Shown here: one piece after another, positions 41,908 to 50,627 of the stretch | Position numbering within the stretch: the stretch's first letter is position 1 | Layout of the letters: every line of letters starts with the position of its first letter | Source of the DNA: AP-15 sp036500965 | GTDB taxonomy: Bacteria; Pseudomonadota; Alphaproteobacteria; ATCC43930; CGMCC-115725 | DNA: 64,000 nucleotides | Assembly (NCBI GenBank): GCA_036500965.1 | Contig: DASYBC010000097.1 | Span: 1-64,000, forward strand | Reading direction: 5' to 3' | Position numbers and translations under genes: made by a program | The notes under the pieces: model-generated | Databases searched by the model: none | What the model was told of the DNA's origin: nothing | Seen by the model: only the letters and a program-made list of their open reading frames with translations

Positions 41908-42069
41908 ATGCTCCCGGCGCTCACGAACACCTTCGGAAACGACGCCGCAATGACGGCGATCGAATACGCCCTTATCGCCGGCCTCATAGCGCTTGCAATC
42001 TTTAGCGTGGTTGTGACGCTTGGTATTTCCGTAAACAACTCCTTCAGCTCGCTTACCAGCGGCCTTTGA
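41908..42069 (+). CDS. Flp/Fap-type pilin subunit (second copy)
   Basis: Another 53-residue Flp prepilin, the same length as the first but diverged. It carries NDAAMTAIEYALIAGLIALA with the conserved Glu-Tyr pair, then the tail VNNSFSSLTSGL. A GAGGGG element precedes the ATG. The two copies share the helix start but differ in leader and tail, so they are old paralogues rather than a recent duplication. Confidence 0.93.
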   Translation: MLPALTNTFGNDAAMTAIEYALIAGLIALAIFSVVVTLGISVNNSFSSLTSGL

Positions 42070-42156
42070 AGGATGCTGCGCAATCCCGGCTCCCCGGTAT
42101 TCTTACGTGCGCTCGCCCATGAAAGTAGATGTGCGCTGCTGGGTAATTAGTGAGGG

Positions 42157-43461
42157 ATGAACGGGCAAATCAGATCTTTGTGTCAAATTATCCAGTGCAG
42201 TGTCGTAGTCCATCGGAAAGCCTCCGCCCTGACTCTCTCTACACTCCCAAACCAGTCTCGCCAGCCTTCTGTGAGGTTGCTAAGGCAACCTCGTGTATCT
42301 GCTCTTTTGCGCCTGTTGCTGGTGCTGGAAATCCTTCTATTTTTGTTTGTGGTAGCGGGGACACACGGGCTAATCGAGCCCCTATCACAGCCGACCAGCA
42401 CCGATTTCGTCAGCTTTTACGCGGCCGGAACCCTGGCCGACGCCGGCACGCCCGCGCTCACTTATGATAAAGATGCGCACTATGCAGCCGAGCAGCGCGC
42501 AGCTCAGCCGGGCATCTCGTACAATTTCTTCTATTATCCGCCGGTTTTCCTGCTGATTTGCGCTGTTCTCGCGCGCCTGCCCTATCTCGCCGCTTTCGTG
42601 ACATTCCAGGCGGCCACGCTCGGCCCTTATCTCTTGGTCATGCGCCGTATCGTAGGCCAGCACGGCTGGGCGGCACTGGTGCCAATCCTGGCCTTTCCAC
42701 CGGTGCTGTGGACGCTCGGCTTCGGCCAGAACGCGTTTCTCACGGCGGGGTTGTTTGGGGCCGCGACACTGCTGGTGGACCGTCGCCCCTGGGTCGCAGG
42801 GCTGCTGTTCGGCGCGCTCTGCTATAAGCCGCATTTCGCACTACTGGTCCCGGTGGCGCTCGTCGCCGGCGGGCGCTGGCGCGCCTTAGCGGCGGCCTTC
42901 ATTGGCGCCGTGGCGCTGTGCCTGTTGTCGCTAGCCGTTTTCGGCGCGGAGACCTGGCGCGTTTTTTTTGCCGCGATCGAGGCATCACACGCCGTTTACG
43001 TCTCCGGGCGCATTCCGTTCACCGGCTTTGTCACGCCGTTCGGCGCTGCGCGCTTGCTCGGCGCCGCTCCGCGCGTTTCCTACGCGGTGCAGGCTGGCGC
43101 GACTCTGGCCGCCGCCGGGCTCGTCGCGTGGGTCTGGCGCTGCGATCTGCCATTGCCGATCCGCGCGGCGACGCTGATTTCGGCGACATTGGTCGCGGTG
43201 CCGCTGGCGCTGTTCTACGATCTGGTGCTGGCCGGGGTGGCCGGCGCCTGGCTGTTGCGCGGCGAGGGGGAATACCGTCTGCCCGAATGGGGCAAGCTGG
43301 TGCTGGCCGGGCTTTACGTGCTGTGCCTCAACCCGCGCGGCATCAGCGCGGCTTGGCATCTGCCGCTGGGCCCGTTGATCGCGCTGGCGCTTGCGGCGCT
43401 GGTCGCGACGATAGCACTTCGCGGCAGAACCGTGTCATCGCACCTGCCCTCAGGCGCTTGA
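42157..43461 (+). CDS. GT87/DUF2029-family membrane glycosyltransferase
   Basis: A 434-residue polytopic membrane protein of the GT-C fold, related to polyprenyl-phosphate-sugar-dependent mannosyltransferases. The first helix is LLRLLLVLEILLFLFVVAG (about 51-69). The periplasmic catalytic loop has STDFVSFYAAGTLADAGTPA and YDKDAHY, the DUF2029 signature. FYYPPVFLLICAVLARLP and about eight further hydrophobic helices follow. The acceptor is unknown. It follows the Flp pilins by 87 bases and ends 12 bases inside the convergent ATP-grasp gene; pilin glycosylation is possible but speculative. Confidence 0.85.
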   Translation: MNGQIRSLCQIIQCSVVVHRKASALTLSTLPNQSRQPSVRLLRQPRVSALLRLLLVLEILLFLFVVAGTHGLIEPLSQPTSTDFVSFYAAGTLADAGTPALTYDKDAHYAAEQRAAQPGISYNFFYYPPVFLLICAVLARLPYLAAFVTFQAATLGPYLLVMRRIVGQHGWAALVPILAFPPVLWTLGFGQNAFLTAGLFGAATLLVDRRPWVAGLLFGALCYKPHFALLVPVALVAGGRWRALAAAFIGAVALCLLSLAVFGAETWRVFFAAIEASHAVYVSGRIPFTGFVTPFGAARLLGAAPRVSYAVQAGATLAAAGLVAWVWRCDLPLPIRAATLISATLVAVPLALFYDLVLAGVAGAWLLRGEGEYRLPEWGKLVLAGLYVLCLNPRGISAAWHLPLGPLIALALAALVATIALRGRTVSSHLPSGA

Positions 43462-44442
43462 TCCCGAATACCCGATGCCGTGGCGATTAGCCGTCCCGTG
43501 GCGATCAGCCGTCGCGGCCAGCTCCTCGCCCAAATAGCGGGCGAGCGTCGCCATGGCGGAGCGCCCGGCGCGGCGTTCGGCGTCGGCGTTATAGTTTGTG
43601 TTGGTGTTGACGTCGTAGGTGTAGGCGATCCCGTCGCGTCCGCGGATGAACTCGATCCCGGCGACGTCGATCCGGTTGGCGGCGAGAAACGCCTCATAGC
43701 GCCGCCGCAGCCCGGCGTCGATCGCTTCGATGATGCTGAACTTGGCGTGCGGCTCGTCGCCGGTTGGGCAATGCGCGTCGCCAACGGCGCAGGCGTCCGC
43801 GGGGCACAGCTCGAACCCGTCGCTGGTGTCGACCTCAACCGCGTAAAGGAAGCGGCCGCCGACGAACTCGGCCCGGGTGATCAGGGGCTGCTCGGCCTCG
43901 ACGTATTGCTGCAGAAGATGGAGACCGTCGATCGGCGGCTCGTAATCGGGACTGTTGAGGAAATCCGCCAGCGCGCCGGCCGAGCGGAAAAGGCGAACGC
44001 CGAAGCCTTTGCCGCCCCGATTGGGCTTCAGGATCGCGGGGCCGCCGGCGAAATGGCGGCGCATCGCGTCGGCAACCAGCTCCTTGCCGGCGATCGCGAT
44101 CGTGCGCGGCGTGCGGATGCCGGCCGCTTCGAGCGCGCCATGCTGCCGCGCCTTGCTGATTTCGAGGTCGAGCGCGCGACTGCCGTTGACGACCCGGCGG
44201 CGATGCCGCTCGAGCCAGGCAAGCACCGCGGCGGTCAGCTCGGCCGCGAAGCGATGGCCGCGCGTATGCGAGGACGCGCTCATCCGGTTGTAGAAGATCC
44301 CGGCCGGCGGCGGTTGCGACAGGTCGAAAGCGCCGCGGTCAAGATGCCAGTCGCGCCACGGCAAGCCCTGACCGTCCAGCGCGTGCGCCAGCGGCTCGAG
44401 CCACGCCGCGTTCTCGTGGATTATATAAATATGGCCCATCAT
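43450..44442 (-). CDS. ATP-grasp ligase (RimK/alpha-L-glutamate-ligase-like)
   Basis: A 330-residue ATP-grasp protein that should form an amide or ester bond through an acyl-phosphate. The ATP-grasp core has SKARQHGALEAAGIRTPRT, the nucleotide-binding PAILKPNRGGKGFGVRLF near 135-152, LLQQYVEAEQPLITRAEFVGG, and the metal-binding end YTYDVNTNTNYN. The substrate is unclear and no partner enzyme is adjacent. The C-terminus contains an in-frame six-codon duplication (DRHGTANRHG). ATG 44442 or 44439 may be the start. A good promoter lies immediately upstream on the same strand. Confidence 0.82.
   Translation of the reverse strand: MMGHIYIIHENAAWLEPLAHALDGQGLPWRDWHLDRGAFDLSQPPPAGIFYNRMSASSHTRGHRFAAELTAAVLAWLERHRRRVVNGSRALDLEISKARQHGALEAAGIRTPRTIAIAGKELVADAMRRHFAGGPAILKPNRGGKGFGVRLFRSAGALADFLNSPDYEPPIDGLHLLQQYVEAEQPLITRAEFVGGRFLYAVEVDTSDGFELCPADACAVGDAHCPTGDEPHAKFSIIEAIDAGLRRRYEAFLAANRIDVAGIEFIRGRDGIAYTYDVNTNTNYNADAERRAGRSAMATLARYLGEELAATADRHGTANRHGIGYSGSSA
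43478..43513. repeat. 18-bp in-frame tandem duplication in the ATP-grasp gene
   Basis: CCGTGGCGATTAGCCGTC (43478-43495) is followed by the same 18 bases with one T-to-C change (43496-43513). In the ATP-grasp gene this adds six codons near the C-terminus without changing the frame. Confidence 0.8.
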
Positions 44443-44472
44443 TCCCGCCTGATCGCCCCCGGTGCCGAGTCA

Positions 44473-44501
44473 AGTATAATTTCACGCACGACCCCGAGCA
44501 A
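44473..44501 (-). promoter_or_regulatory. Candidate promoter of the ATP-grasp gene
   Basis: On the minus strand TTGCTC (44501-44496) and TATACT (44478-44473) are separated by 17 bases, about 30 bases before the start codon. The whole 44440-44530 stretch is AT-rich compared with its surroundings. It is the closest match to a sigma-70 promoter seen in the window. Confidence 0.55.
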
Positions 44502-44627
44502 ACGTCATTTATATACAAGATAATTACGTAACCAGGGCCTCGGCTCTGATGCAAAACAGTGGCGGTCGCTTTCTGTCGCGTGGGGCCATATGCTCGCGAT
44601 TGGCGGCTCGCCCCGAGGAGGATGCGA

Positions 44628-45911
44628 ATGAAGCCCGAAGCGGTAGGCATGTCGTCGGCGCGGCTGGCGCGGCTGGACGAAGTGATGCAGCGCCGTTATG
44701 TCGACGCCGGCTACCTGCCCGGCATGCTGACTTACGTCTGGCGCAAGGGTCAGCTCGTCCATACCGGCAGCTGCGGCCACATTGACATCGAGCGCGACAC
44801 GCCGATGGGCGAGGACGCGATCTTCCGCATCTACTCGATGTCAAAGCCGATCACCGCGGTCGCCTTGATGATGCTGGTCGAGGAGGGCCTGATCGGCCTT
44901 GACGACGCGGTCCACACCCACATCCCGGCCTGGGCGAACCTCGGCGTCTACGCCAGCGGCATGCCCTCGCTGCTGGCCGACGCGCCGCCGAGCTTTATTA
45001 CCACCCCCACCCAGCGGCCGATGAAGGTCATCGACCTGGCGACCCACACCTCCGGCCTCACCTACGGCTTTATGATGCGCACCAGCGTCGACGCCGCCTA
45101 TCGCCGGGCCAAGGTGACCGACCGCGAGACCCCCGGCGGGCTGTCGGAGATGATCGAGCGGCTGGCGCACATCCCGCTCGAGTTCTCGCCGGGGACCGCC
45201 TGGAACTATTCGGTCTCGATCGACGCGCTGGGCTACCTGGTCGAGAAGCTCTCCGGCGTGCGCTTTGGCGAGTTCCTGCGCACCCGGCTGTTCGAGCCGC
45301 TCGGCATGAACGACACCGGGTTCTACGTCCCCTCGGAAAAGATCGAGCGCTTCACCTGCTGCTATCAGCCCGAGGGCAAGGGCCCCGGGCTAAAGCTGCA
45401 AGACGACGCCCGGAACAGCACCTACGCCAAGCCGCCGATGCTGGAATCGGGCGGCGGCGGCCTGGTGTCGACGGCGCACGACTATTTGCGCTTCTGCCGT
45501 ATGATGCTGAACGGCGGCACGCTTGACGGCGTGCGGATCCTCAGCCCGAAGACGGTCGCCCTGTTCAGCCTGAACTACCTGCCCGACGGCCGCGAGGTCG
45601 CCGACATGGCGCTGCCCGGCATGTTCAGCGAGTCCGGCTATGCCGGGGTTGGGTTTTCGCTCGGCTGCGGGGTCAACGTCGACGTTGCGAAAACCCGCCT
45701 GCCCGGCACCGTCGGCGAATATTTCTGGGGCGGTGCTGCCGCGACCGCCTTCTGGATCGATCCGCGGGAGGAGCTGACGGTCGTGTTCATGACCCAGGTG
45801 ATCGGCAGCGAGGCGCGCCTGACCCTGCGCCGCGACCTGCGCACCCTGGTCTACTCGGCCATCACTGAATCGTTCGACCGGCGCCATCAACCGCGCGCCG
45901 GAGAGGGCTGA
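44628..45911 (+). CDS. Serine hydrolase, class C beta-lactamase fold
   Basis: A 427-residue member of the beta-lactamase/esterase EstB family. The SxxK nucleophile motif is YSMSK with Ser70 and Lys73; the second tyrosine motif is WNYSVS near 190; and the third is a GGAAA segment (EYFWGGAAATAFW). No signal peptide is seen, so a cytoplasmic esterase or amidase is likelier than a true beta-lactamase. ATG 44628 follows GAGGAGG. Its stop overlaps the start of the SDR gene, so the two are cotranscribed. The substrate is unknown. Confidence 0.9.
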   Translation: MKPEAVGMSSARLARLDEVMQRRYVDAGYLPGMLTYVWRKGQLVHTGSCGHIDIERDTPMGEDAIFRIYSMSKPITAVALMMLVEEGLIGLDDAVHTHIPAWANLGVYASGMPSLLADAPPSFITTPTQRPMKVIDLATHTSGLTYGFMMRTSVDAAYRRAKVTDRETPGGLSEMIERLAHIPLEFSPGTAWNYSVSIDALGYLVEKLSGVRFGEFLRTRLFEPLGMNDTGFYVPSEKIERFTCCYQPEGKGPGLKLQDDARNSTYAKPPMLESGGGGLVSTAHDYLRFCRMMLNGGTLDGVRILSPKTVALFSLNYLPDGREVADMALPGMFSESGYAGVGFSLGCGVNVDVAKTRLPGTVGEYFWGGAAATAFWIDPREELTVVFMTQVIGSEARLTLRRDLRTLVYSAITESFDRRHQPRAGEG

Positions 45912-46663
45912 TGGATTTGCGCGGCGCGGTCGCATTGGTGACCGGCGGCAATGGCGGGCTCGGCTCGCGGATCTGCCACGCGCTGGCCAGGGAGGGTGTG
46001 CACGTCGCGGTGATGTGCTCGCAAAGCCGCGACCAGGCGGAGAATGTCGCCCGAGAGCTGGCATCGCGGCACCAGATCAGCGCCGCGGCATTCGCCTGCG
46101 ACATCACCGACGGCGCCGCGGTGGAGCAGGTGGTGGGCGACGTGGCCCGGCATTTCGGCCGGCTCGACATCCTGGTCAACGACGCCGCCTACAACAAGGC
46201 GATCCCGTTCGCCGACCTCGACAGCCTGACGATCGAGGTGTGGGACAAGATCATCGCGGTCAACCTAACTGGGCCGATGCGCCTGATCAAGGCGGCGGCG
46301 CCGGTCATAAAAACCCGGGGGCGGGGCCGGATTGTCAACATCGCGTCGGTGTCGGGGATCGGGCCGACCGGCTCGTCGATCGCCTATGCGGTGTCGAAGG
46401 CGGGGCTCATTCACCTGACGCGCTGCATGGCGGTGGCGCTGGCGCCTGAGATCCTGGTCAATTGCGTGGCGCCGGGCCTGCTCGATGGCACGCGTGCGAC
46501 CGCCAATCTGCGGCGCGAGCAGATCGAGAATTCCGCGGCCACCTCGCTTCTGAAAAAACCGGCCGACAAGGACGATTGCGCCGACATGGTAGTTACGATG
46601 TGCCGCACCGAAACGATGACCGGGCAGACCATGGTTATCGATTCCGGGCGCTACTTTCATTGA
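45911..46663 (+). CDS. SDR family NAD(P)-dependent oxidoreductase
   Basis: A 250-residue classical short-chain dehydrogenase. The cofactor motif TGGNGGLG is at 11-18, the structural NDAAYN follows at about 90, and the catalytic residues are Ser146/148 and Tyr159-x-x-x-Lys163 (YAVSK). The usual NAG reads NDA. It overlaps the serine hydrolase gene and is followed by an alpha/beta hydrolase 90 bases later, an arrangement typical of small catabolic clusters. Substrate unknown. Confidence 0.92.
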   Translation: MDLRGAVALVTGGNGGLGSRICHALAREGVHVAVMCSQSRDQAENVARELASRHQISAAAFACDITDGAAVEQVVGDVARHFGRLDILVNDAAYNKAIPFADLDSLTIEVWDKIIAVNLTGPMRLIKAAAPVIKTRGRGRIVNIASVSGIGPTGSSIAYAVSKAGLIHLTRCMAVALAPEILVNCVAPGLLDGTRATANLRREQIENSAATSLLKKPADKDDCADMVVTMCRTETMTGQTMVIDSGRYFH

Positions 46664-46753
46664 CGCGCTCGGCGAAACCTCGGGCCAAGTGGATTTCGGT
46701 GCGGGTGCCGGCGCGATAGGATCGGTCGTCACACCGAGCAAGGAGAGACTGCC

Positions 46754-47515
46754 ATGCCATTCTACGAAAAGGGTAATGTCCGAATCCGCTACGAGGAGGC
46801 CGGCTCCGGCTTCCCATTGCTGGTGACCCCCGGCGGCGGGTTGAACTCGCGGGTCAGCAATTGGCCGACCGCGGTGTTCAACGCCCCGGAGGCTTTCAAG
46901 AACGACTTCCGCGTGATCACGATGGACCAGCGCAACGCCAATGGCGGCGAATCCACCGGCCCGATCCCGGCCCAGGACCCATGGGGCGCCTTTGCCGACG
47001 ACCAGCTCGGGCTGATGGACCACCTCGGCATCCGCGAATTTTTCTATATGGGCTACTGCATCGGCGGCTGCTTTGCCGGCAAGCTCCTCCAACGCGCGCC
47101 CGGGCGCGTCGTTGCCGCCGTGTTCTGCCAGACCGTCGGCCACCGGCCGGAAGACCCGGATGTCATGTACCGGTCCGGCAAGGATATCTGGGCGCCCGAA
47201 TTGTTGCCGCGCCGGCCCGACCTGACAATGGCTCAGGTCGAGCAGTACCTGCACGACCTCTACCGCGTGAACCCGGACTTCCTGTACAGCGTATCGCGCG
47301 ACTTCATCCGAAACTGCCGCACGCCGGTGCTGGTGCTGCCCGATGACACCCCGTCGCACCCGCTCCAGACCTCGATCGACGTCGCTTCGCTGGCGCCAAA
47401 CGCCGAGATCACGGTGTTCCCGTGGCGCGAGCCGCCGGAGCTGAAGGAACGGACGATCAACCGCGTGCGCGGCTTCCTCAAGGCGAACGTGCCGATGCGC
47501 GCCGCCGCGCAATAA
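46754..47515 (+). CDS. Alpha/beta-fold hydrolase with cysteine at the nucleophile elbow
   Basis: A 253-residue alpha/beta hydrolase. The oxyanion segment is VTPGGG near 24-29, and the nucleophile elbow reads MGYCIGGC with Cys102 where most hydrolases have Ser; dienelactone hydrolases likewise use Cys. Candidate acid and base residues lie in LPDDTPSHPLQ near the C-terminal third, while the usual late GH motif is missing. It is preceded by a well-placed GGAGA element (AAGGAGAGACTGCC). It follows the SDR gene and probably belongs to the same unit. The substrate is unknown. Confidence 0.85.
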   Translation: MPFYEKGNVRIRYEEAGSGFPLLVTPGGGLNSRVSNWPTAVFNAPEAFKNDFRVITMDQRNANGGESTGPIPAQDPWGAFADDQLGLMDHLGIREFFYMGYCIGGCFAGKLLQRAPGRVVAAVFCQTVGHRPEDPDVMYRSGKDIWAPELLPRRPDLTMAQVEQYLHDLYRVNPDFLYSVSRDFIRNCRTPVLVLPDDTPSHPLQTSIDVASLAPNAEITVFPWREPPELKERTINRVRGFLKANVPMRAAAQ

Positions 47516-47701
47516 GCGAGGTCCCGCAGGACGGGGTGCCCCGGCGACAGCCCGAGTATCCCGCCGACGCGACCCGCACCCTCGCGCGGGAGCCCAGAGC
47601 TTTTCGGTCCTGCCTTGGCTGATCCCGGCAGCCTTGGCTGTCCCGGTAACAGACTCCCGCACAAAGGTTGATGCGGCCGCCCGGCCCTTGCCGGCACGGC
47701 A

Positions 47702-48715
47702 TCAGCGGGCGCGGCCTAGAGCCGCCAGCAGTGCTGCAACCGTCGCCACAGCCGCCGCAAGGGCGGTGAGGCACCAGCCGTTCGCCGCCGCCCAACCGCA
47801 GCCGATCAGCAGAATGTCGGCAGCGATCACCCGCTTGACCACCGCGGCATGGCTGAGGCCGCCGCGAACCGCGTGCTGATAATAATGCTGGCGGTGCGCC
47901 TGCCAAATTCTCTCGCCGCCGAGCAGCCGCCGCGCCAAGGTGATCGTCGCGTCGGCGAGGAAATAGAGCGGCAGGACCAGCGCCACTATCCACAGCCCGC
48001 CGGCGGCGACGATGATCAGCAAAAAGCCAGTCAGATAGCCGAGCGGAGCGCTGCCGACATCGCCGAGGAAAACCTGTGCCGGCGACCAGTTCCAGACGAG
48101 GAAGCCGAGCGCGGCGCCGAGCACCGCGGCGCCGAGCAGCGCCGCGGCGGGATCGATCCCGCCCGCCAGCGCCGCAACAGCCAAGACCCCGCCGCCGATC
48201 GCCGCTGCCTCGCTGCTGGCAAGCCCGTCGATCCCGTCCATGAAATTAAATAGATTAACCCACCACACCCAGAGAATGCCGAGGGCCGCTGCGTTCACCG
48301 CCGGGCCGATCCAGTGCGGCAGCGGGTTGTGCGGCACGGCAACGAGGCCGATCGCGACCGCTCCAGCCTGGGCGGCAAGACGCCGCGCCGGAGACAGGCC
48401 GTAGAGGTCGTCGCGCCAGCAGACGATCGCCAGCAGCACCGTGCCGAGCACGATGGCGACGATCGCCGGCGGCGCCCATCCGAAGATGCCCAGCACGCTC
48501 CAGGCCAGCAGCGCGGCGCCGACCGGGGCGATGCCGCCGCCGCGGGCGGTGGGGACGACATGCGACGACCGCTCGTTGGGGTGGTCGAGCAGGTTGCGGC
48601 GACGCAGGATCGGGATCAGCACCCGTGTCGCGAGGCCCGATGCAACGCCGGTCGCGCCGGCCGCCGCCGCCGCCAAGACCCACTCGACGCCATCGAGATG
48701 ACCGATCCCTGGCAA
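47702..48715 (-). CDS. WecA/MraY-family polyprenyl-phosphate sugar-1-phosphate transferase
   Basis: A 337-residue integral membrane enzyme (about ten helices) that transfers a HexNAc-1-phosphate from a UDP-sugar to undecaprenyl phosphate, starting synthesis of a surface glycan. Family motifs are HPNERSSHVVPTARGGGIAP near the start, WRDDLYGLSP, the catalytic NLFNFMDGIDGLA, the Asp-rich FLGDVGSAPLGY and the UDP-binding HRQHYYQHA. It begins one base after the heparinase-like gene stops, so the two are an operon. O-antigen or exopolysaccharide initiation is the most likely role. Confidence 0.92.
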   Translation of the reverse strand: MPGIGHLDGVEWVLAAAAAGATGVASGLATRVLIPILRRRNLLDHPNERSSHVVPTARGGGIAPVGAALLAWSVLGIFGWAPPAIVAIVLGTVLLAIVCWRDDLYGLSPARRLAAQAGAVAIGLVAVPHNPLPHWIGPAVNAAALGILWVWWVNLFNFMDGIDGLASSEAAAIGGGVLAVAALAGGIDPAAALLGAAVLGAALGFLVWNWSPAQVFLGDVGSAPLGYLTGFLLIIVAAGGLWIVALVLPLYFLADATITLARRLLGGERIWQAHRQHYYQHAVRGGLSHAAVVKRVIAADILLIGCGWAAANGWCLTALAAAVATVAALLAALGRAR

Positions 48716-48716
48716 G

Positions 48717-50405
48717 CTAACCAGGGGCGTTTGCCGGCTCGCGGCGCAACGCCCAACGCACGCCGGTTCCGCCCGGTGCGACGCTTCCGCTCAGCACTAC
48801 CTGCTGGGTCTTGCGCGCTTCACCCGAGCCCAGGTAGACGCTCTCGCCGATGCTCATTGCGGCGCCGGCGGCGCGCAGCCGCCACGCCGTCCCGCCCGGC
48901 AATCGCAGCAGCGCAGCGGTTTCGTCCTCGATCAGCGAAGCCTCGACCGAGGGATGCAGGTGGAAGCGCGCGGCGAATGTGGCACCCGGCCGCCCGGCCA
49001 GCCGGTCTTCTCCGCGTAAATCCTCGCCATCGGCAGACAGAAACAGCTCGCGCGTATAAGTCAAGCCAAAGCGGTCGCGATAGCCGTCATGGGTCGCCGA
49101 GATCCATTGCTGGCCATCATGCTCGGACCGCTCGCAGCTGACCGAGATCGGGCTGCGGCCGATAATCCCATCGTCGCGGATCTCCACCGAGTTGGTGTCG
49201 GCAACGACCAGCACCGAATGCGCGGCGCTCGCCCGCGCGACTCGCCACGGTTGCGGCTGGGGGCCGCGATAGGCGCCGCAATTGACGATGATCCGCTCGC
49301 GTCCGTGGCTCATCTCGAACGACAGCGCGCCGGCATGCGCGTGCCCGTCAAAGCCCGGTGGCGGGGATCGTCCGGTATCGACCAGGATCAGGGTCTTGTC
49401 AGCCTGCAGCCGTTCGAAGCCGGTGTCGGGCGCATGCGCCGGGGCGCGCCCCTTGGCCTCGGACCGGGTCAGGGCGAGATCGATCATGACCCCGTCCTCC
49501 TCGAGCGCATCATTGAACAGCGCCAGGCGGCGATCGCCGTGGCGAAACAGCCGCAGCATTGGCGCCATCCTCTCGATGGCGTCCTGCAACGCGCCCGGCG
49601 TCTCGGTCCGCGCGGCACGCAGCACGGCGCGTGCGTCGATCAGGTCGCGAAGCACCTCGAGCTGCACCGACGGGCTGCGCGAGCGATGCCCCCCATCGGC
49701 GAAAATCTGCGCCGGCAGCTCGCGCGCCAGCGCCTTGAGCACTTTCGCCAGCCGCGTCGTCGAGCCGTCGAGCATGGCGGCACCGGCGACCAGGCCTTTC
49801 AATGCTCGCAGCCGCGCTGCACCATTCTGCTCCCATGCGGCGGTGCGTGCGAGGTGGCGCAACTGCGCCGCGAGACTGGTCAGCATCGTGCGGCGAAACA
49901 CCGGGTCCTTGTCGCGGCCGGCGATGTCCTCGAAATGGGCGAGCAAGGCGGACAGCCGGGTCGCCAAAACGTCCGAGCGCCAGGCGACAGCATGCCAGGG
50001 TATGCGCGCGGCGAGCCAGCTCTGCACCAGCTCTCGCGCCGCCTGACGGCCGGCCGCCCCGGTAGCGACCAGATCCGGCAGCCAGCCGAAGCCATGCCAT
50101 GCGGCGAGCCATTCCTCTCCGGCAGCGGGCGGAAACCAACGCGGCGAAGGGTTGCGAACGAGCTCGCCGGCCAGCTCGACATCACCGGCGGCGATCGCGG
50201 CGCCGCGTTTTGGATCGCCCGGCCACAGCGGCGCGATCTTTATTCGCAGCTCGGCCGGAACCCGGCCGATCAAGGTGTAGCGATAGAGCGGGCCGGCCGC
50301 GAGCCTCTGGATTGTGCCGTACCGCAGCCGCGCCAACCAGCCCGGGCTGCCCCGCGCCCGGGAGATCCGCGGCCTGCCCTCGCTCACGCCGGCAGAGCTT
50401 GTCAT
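48717..50405 (-). CDS. Heparinase II/III family protein
   Basis: A 562-residue protein of the heparinase II/III-like family common in alphaproteobacteria. The N-terminal alpha/alpha toroid spans about 40-330 (RYTLIGRVPAELRIKIAPLWPGD, then LPAQIFADGGHRSRSPSVQLEVLRDL). The C-terminal beta-sandwich holds the family block GFDGHAHAGALSFEMSHGRERIIVNCG and RASAAHSVLVV. No secretion signal is evident. ATG 50405 is the best start; a Met nine codons upstream is also possible. Its partner is the WecA/MraY-like gene one base downstream, which argues for a role in polysaccharide metabolism. True glycosaminoglycan lyase activity is not implied. Confidence 0.88.
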   Translation of the reverse strand: MTSSAGVSEGRPRISRARGSPGWLARLRYGTIQRLAAGPLYRYTLIGRVPAELRIKIAPLWPGDPKRGAAIAAGDVELAGELVRNPSPRWFPPAAGEEWLAAWHGFGWLPDLVATGAAGRQAARELVQSWLAARIPWHAVAWRSDVLATRLSALLAHFEDIAGRDKDPVFRRTMLTSLAAQLRHLARTAAWEQNGAARLRALKGLVAGAAMLDGSTTRLAKVLKALARELPAQIFADGGHRSRSPSVQLEVLRDLIDARAVLRAARTETPGALQDAIERMAPMLRLFRHGDRRLALFNDALEEDGVMIDLALTRSEAKGRAPAHAPDTGFERLQADKTLILVDTGRSPPPGFDGHAHAGALSFEMSHGRERIIVNCGAYRGPQPQPWRVARASAAHSVLVVADTNSVEIRDDGIIGRSPISVSCERSEHDGQQWISATHDGYRDRFGLTYTRELFLSADGEDLRGEDRLAGRPGATFAARFHLHPSVEASLIEDETAALLRLPGGTAWRLRAAGAAMSIGESVYLGSGEARKTQQVVLSGSVAPGGTGVRWALRREPANAPG

Positions 50406-50627
50406 TCGCCGGCAGCCCCTTTGCTGCGCCATCCGGGACGGGTGCGGCCCAAGCCGCGAAAACCGTGCCGGAGATCCAAACCTATGGCGCTTCGTAACAA
50501 GGAAACCCGGGCGCCGCAAGCCGTCGGGCCCGCGCGGCTGCACATGGCGCGCGACGACGGCCGGTTTTCGATTGCTTCGTCTCCGGCAGGGGTAAGCAGG
50601 GTGCGGTAGGGCTGATCGCCGCGATCG

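Noticed and set aside
47616..47648. Short repeat CCTTGGCTG(A)TCCCGG in the spacer after the alpha/beta hydrolase gene
   Set aside because: Only about 15 bases, imperfect, and in a short convergent spacer; too weak to list as an element.
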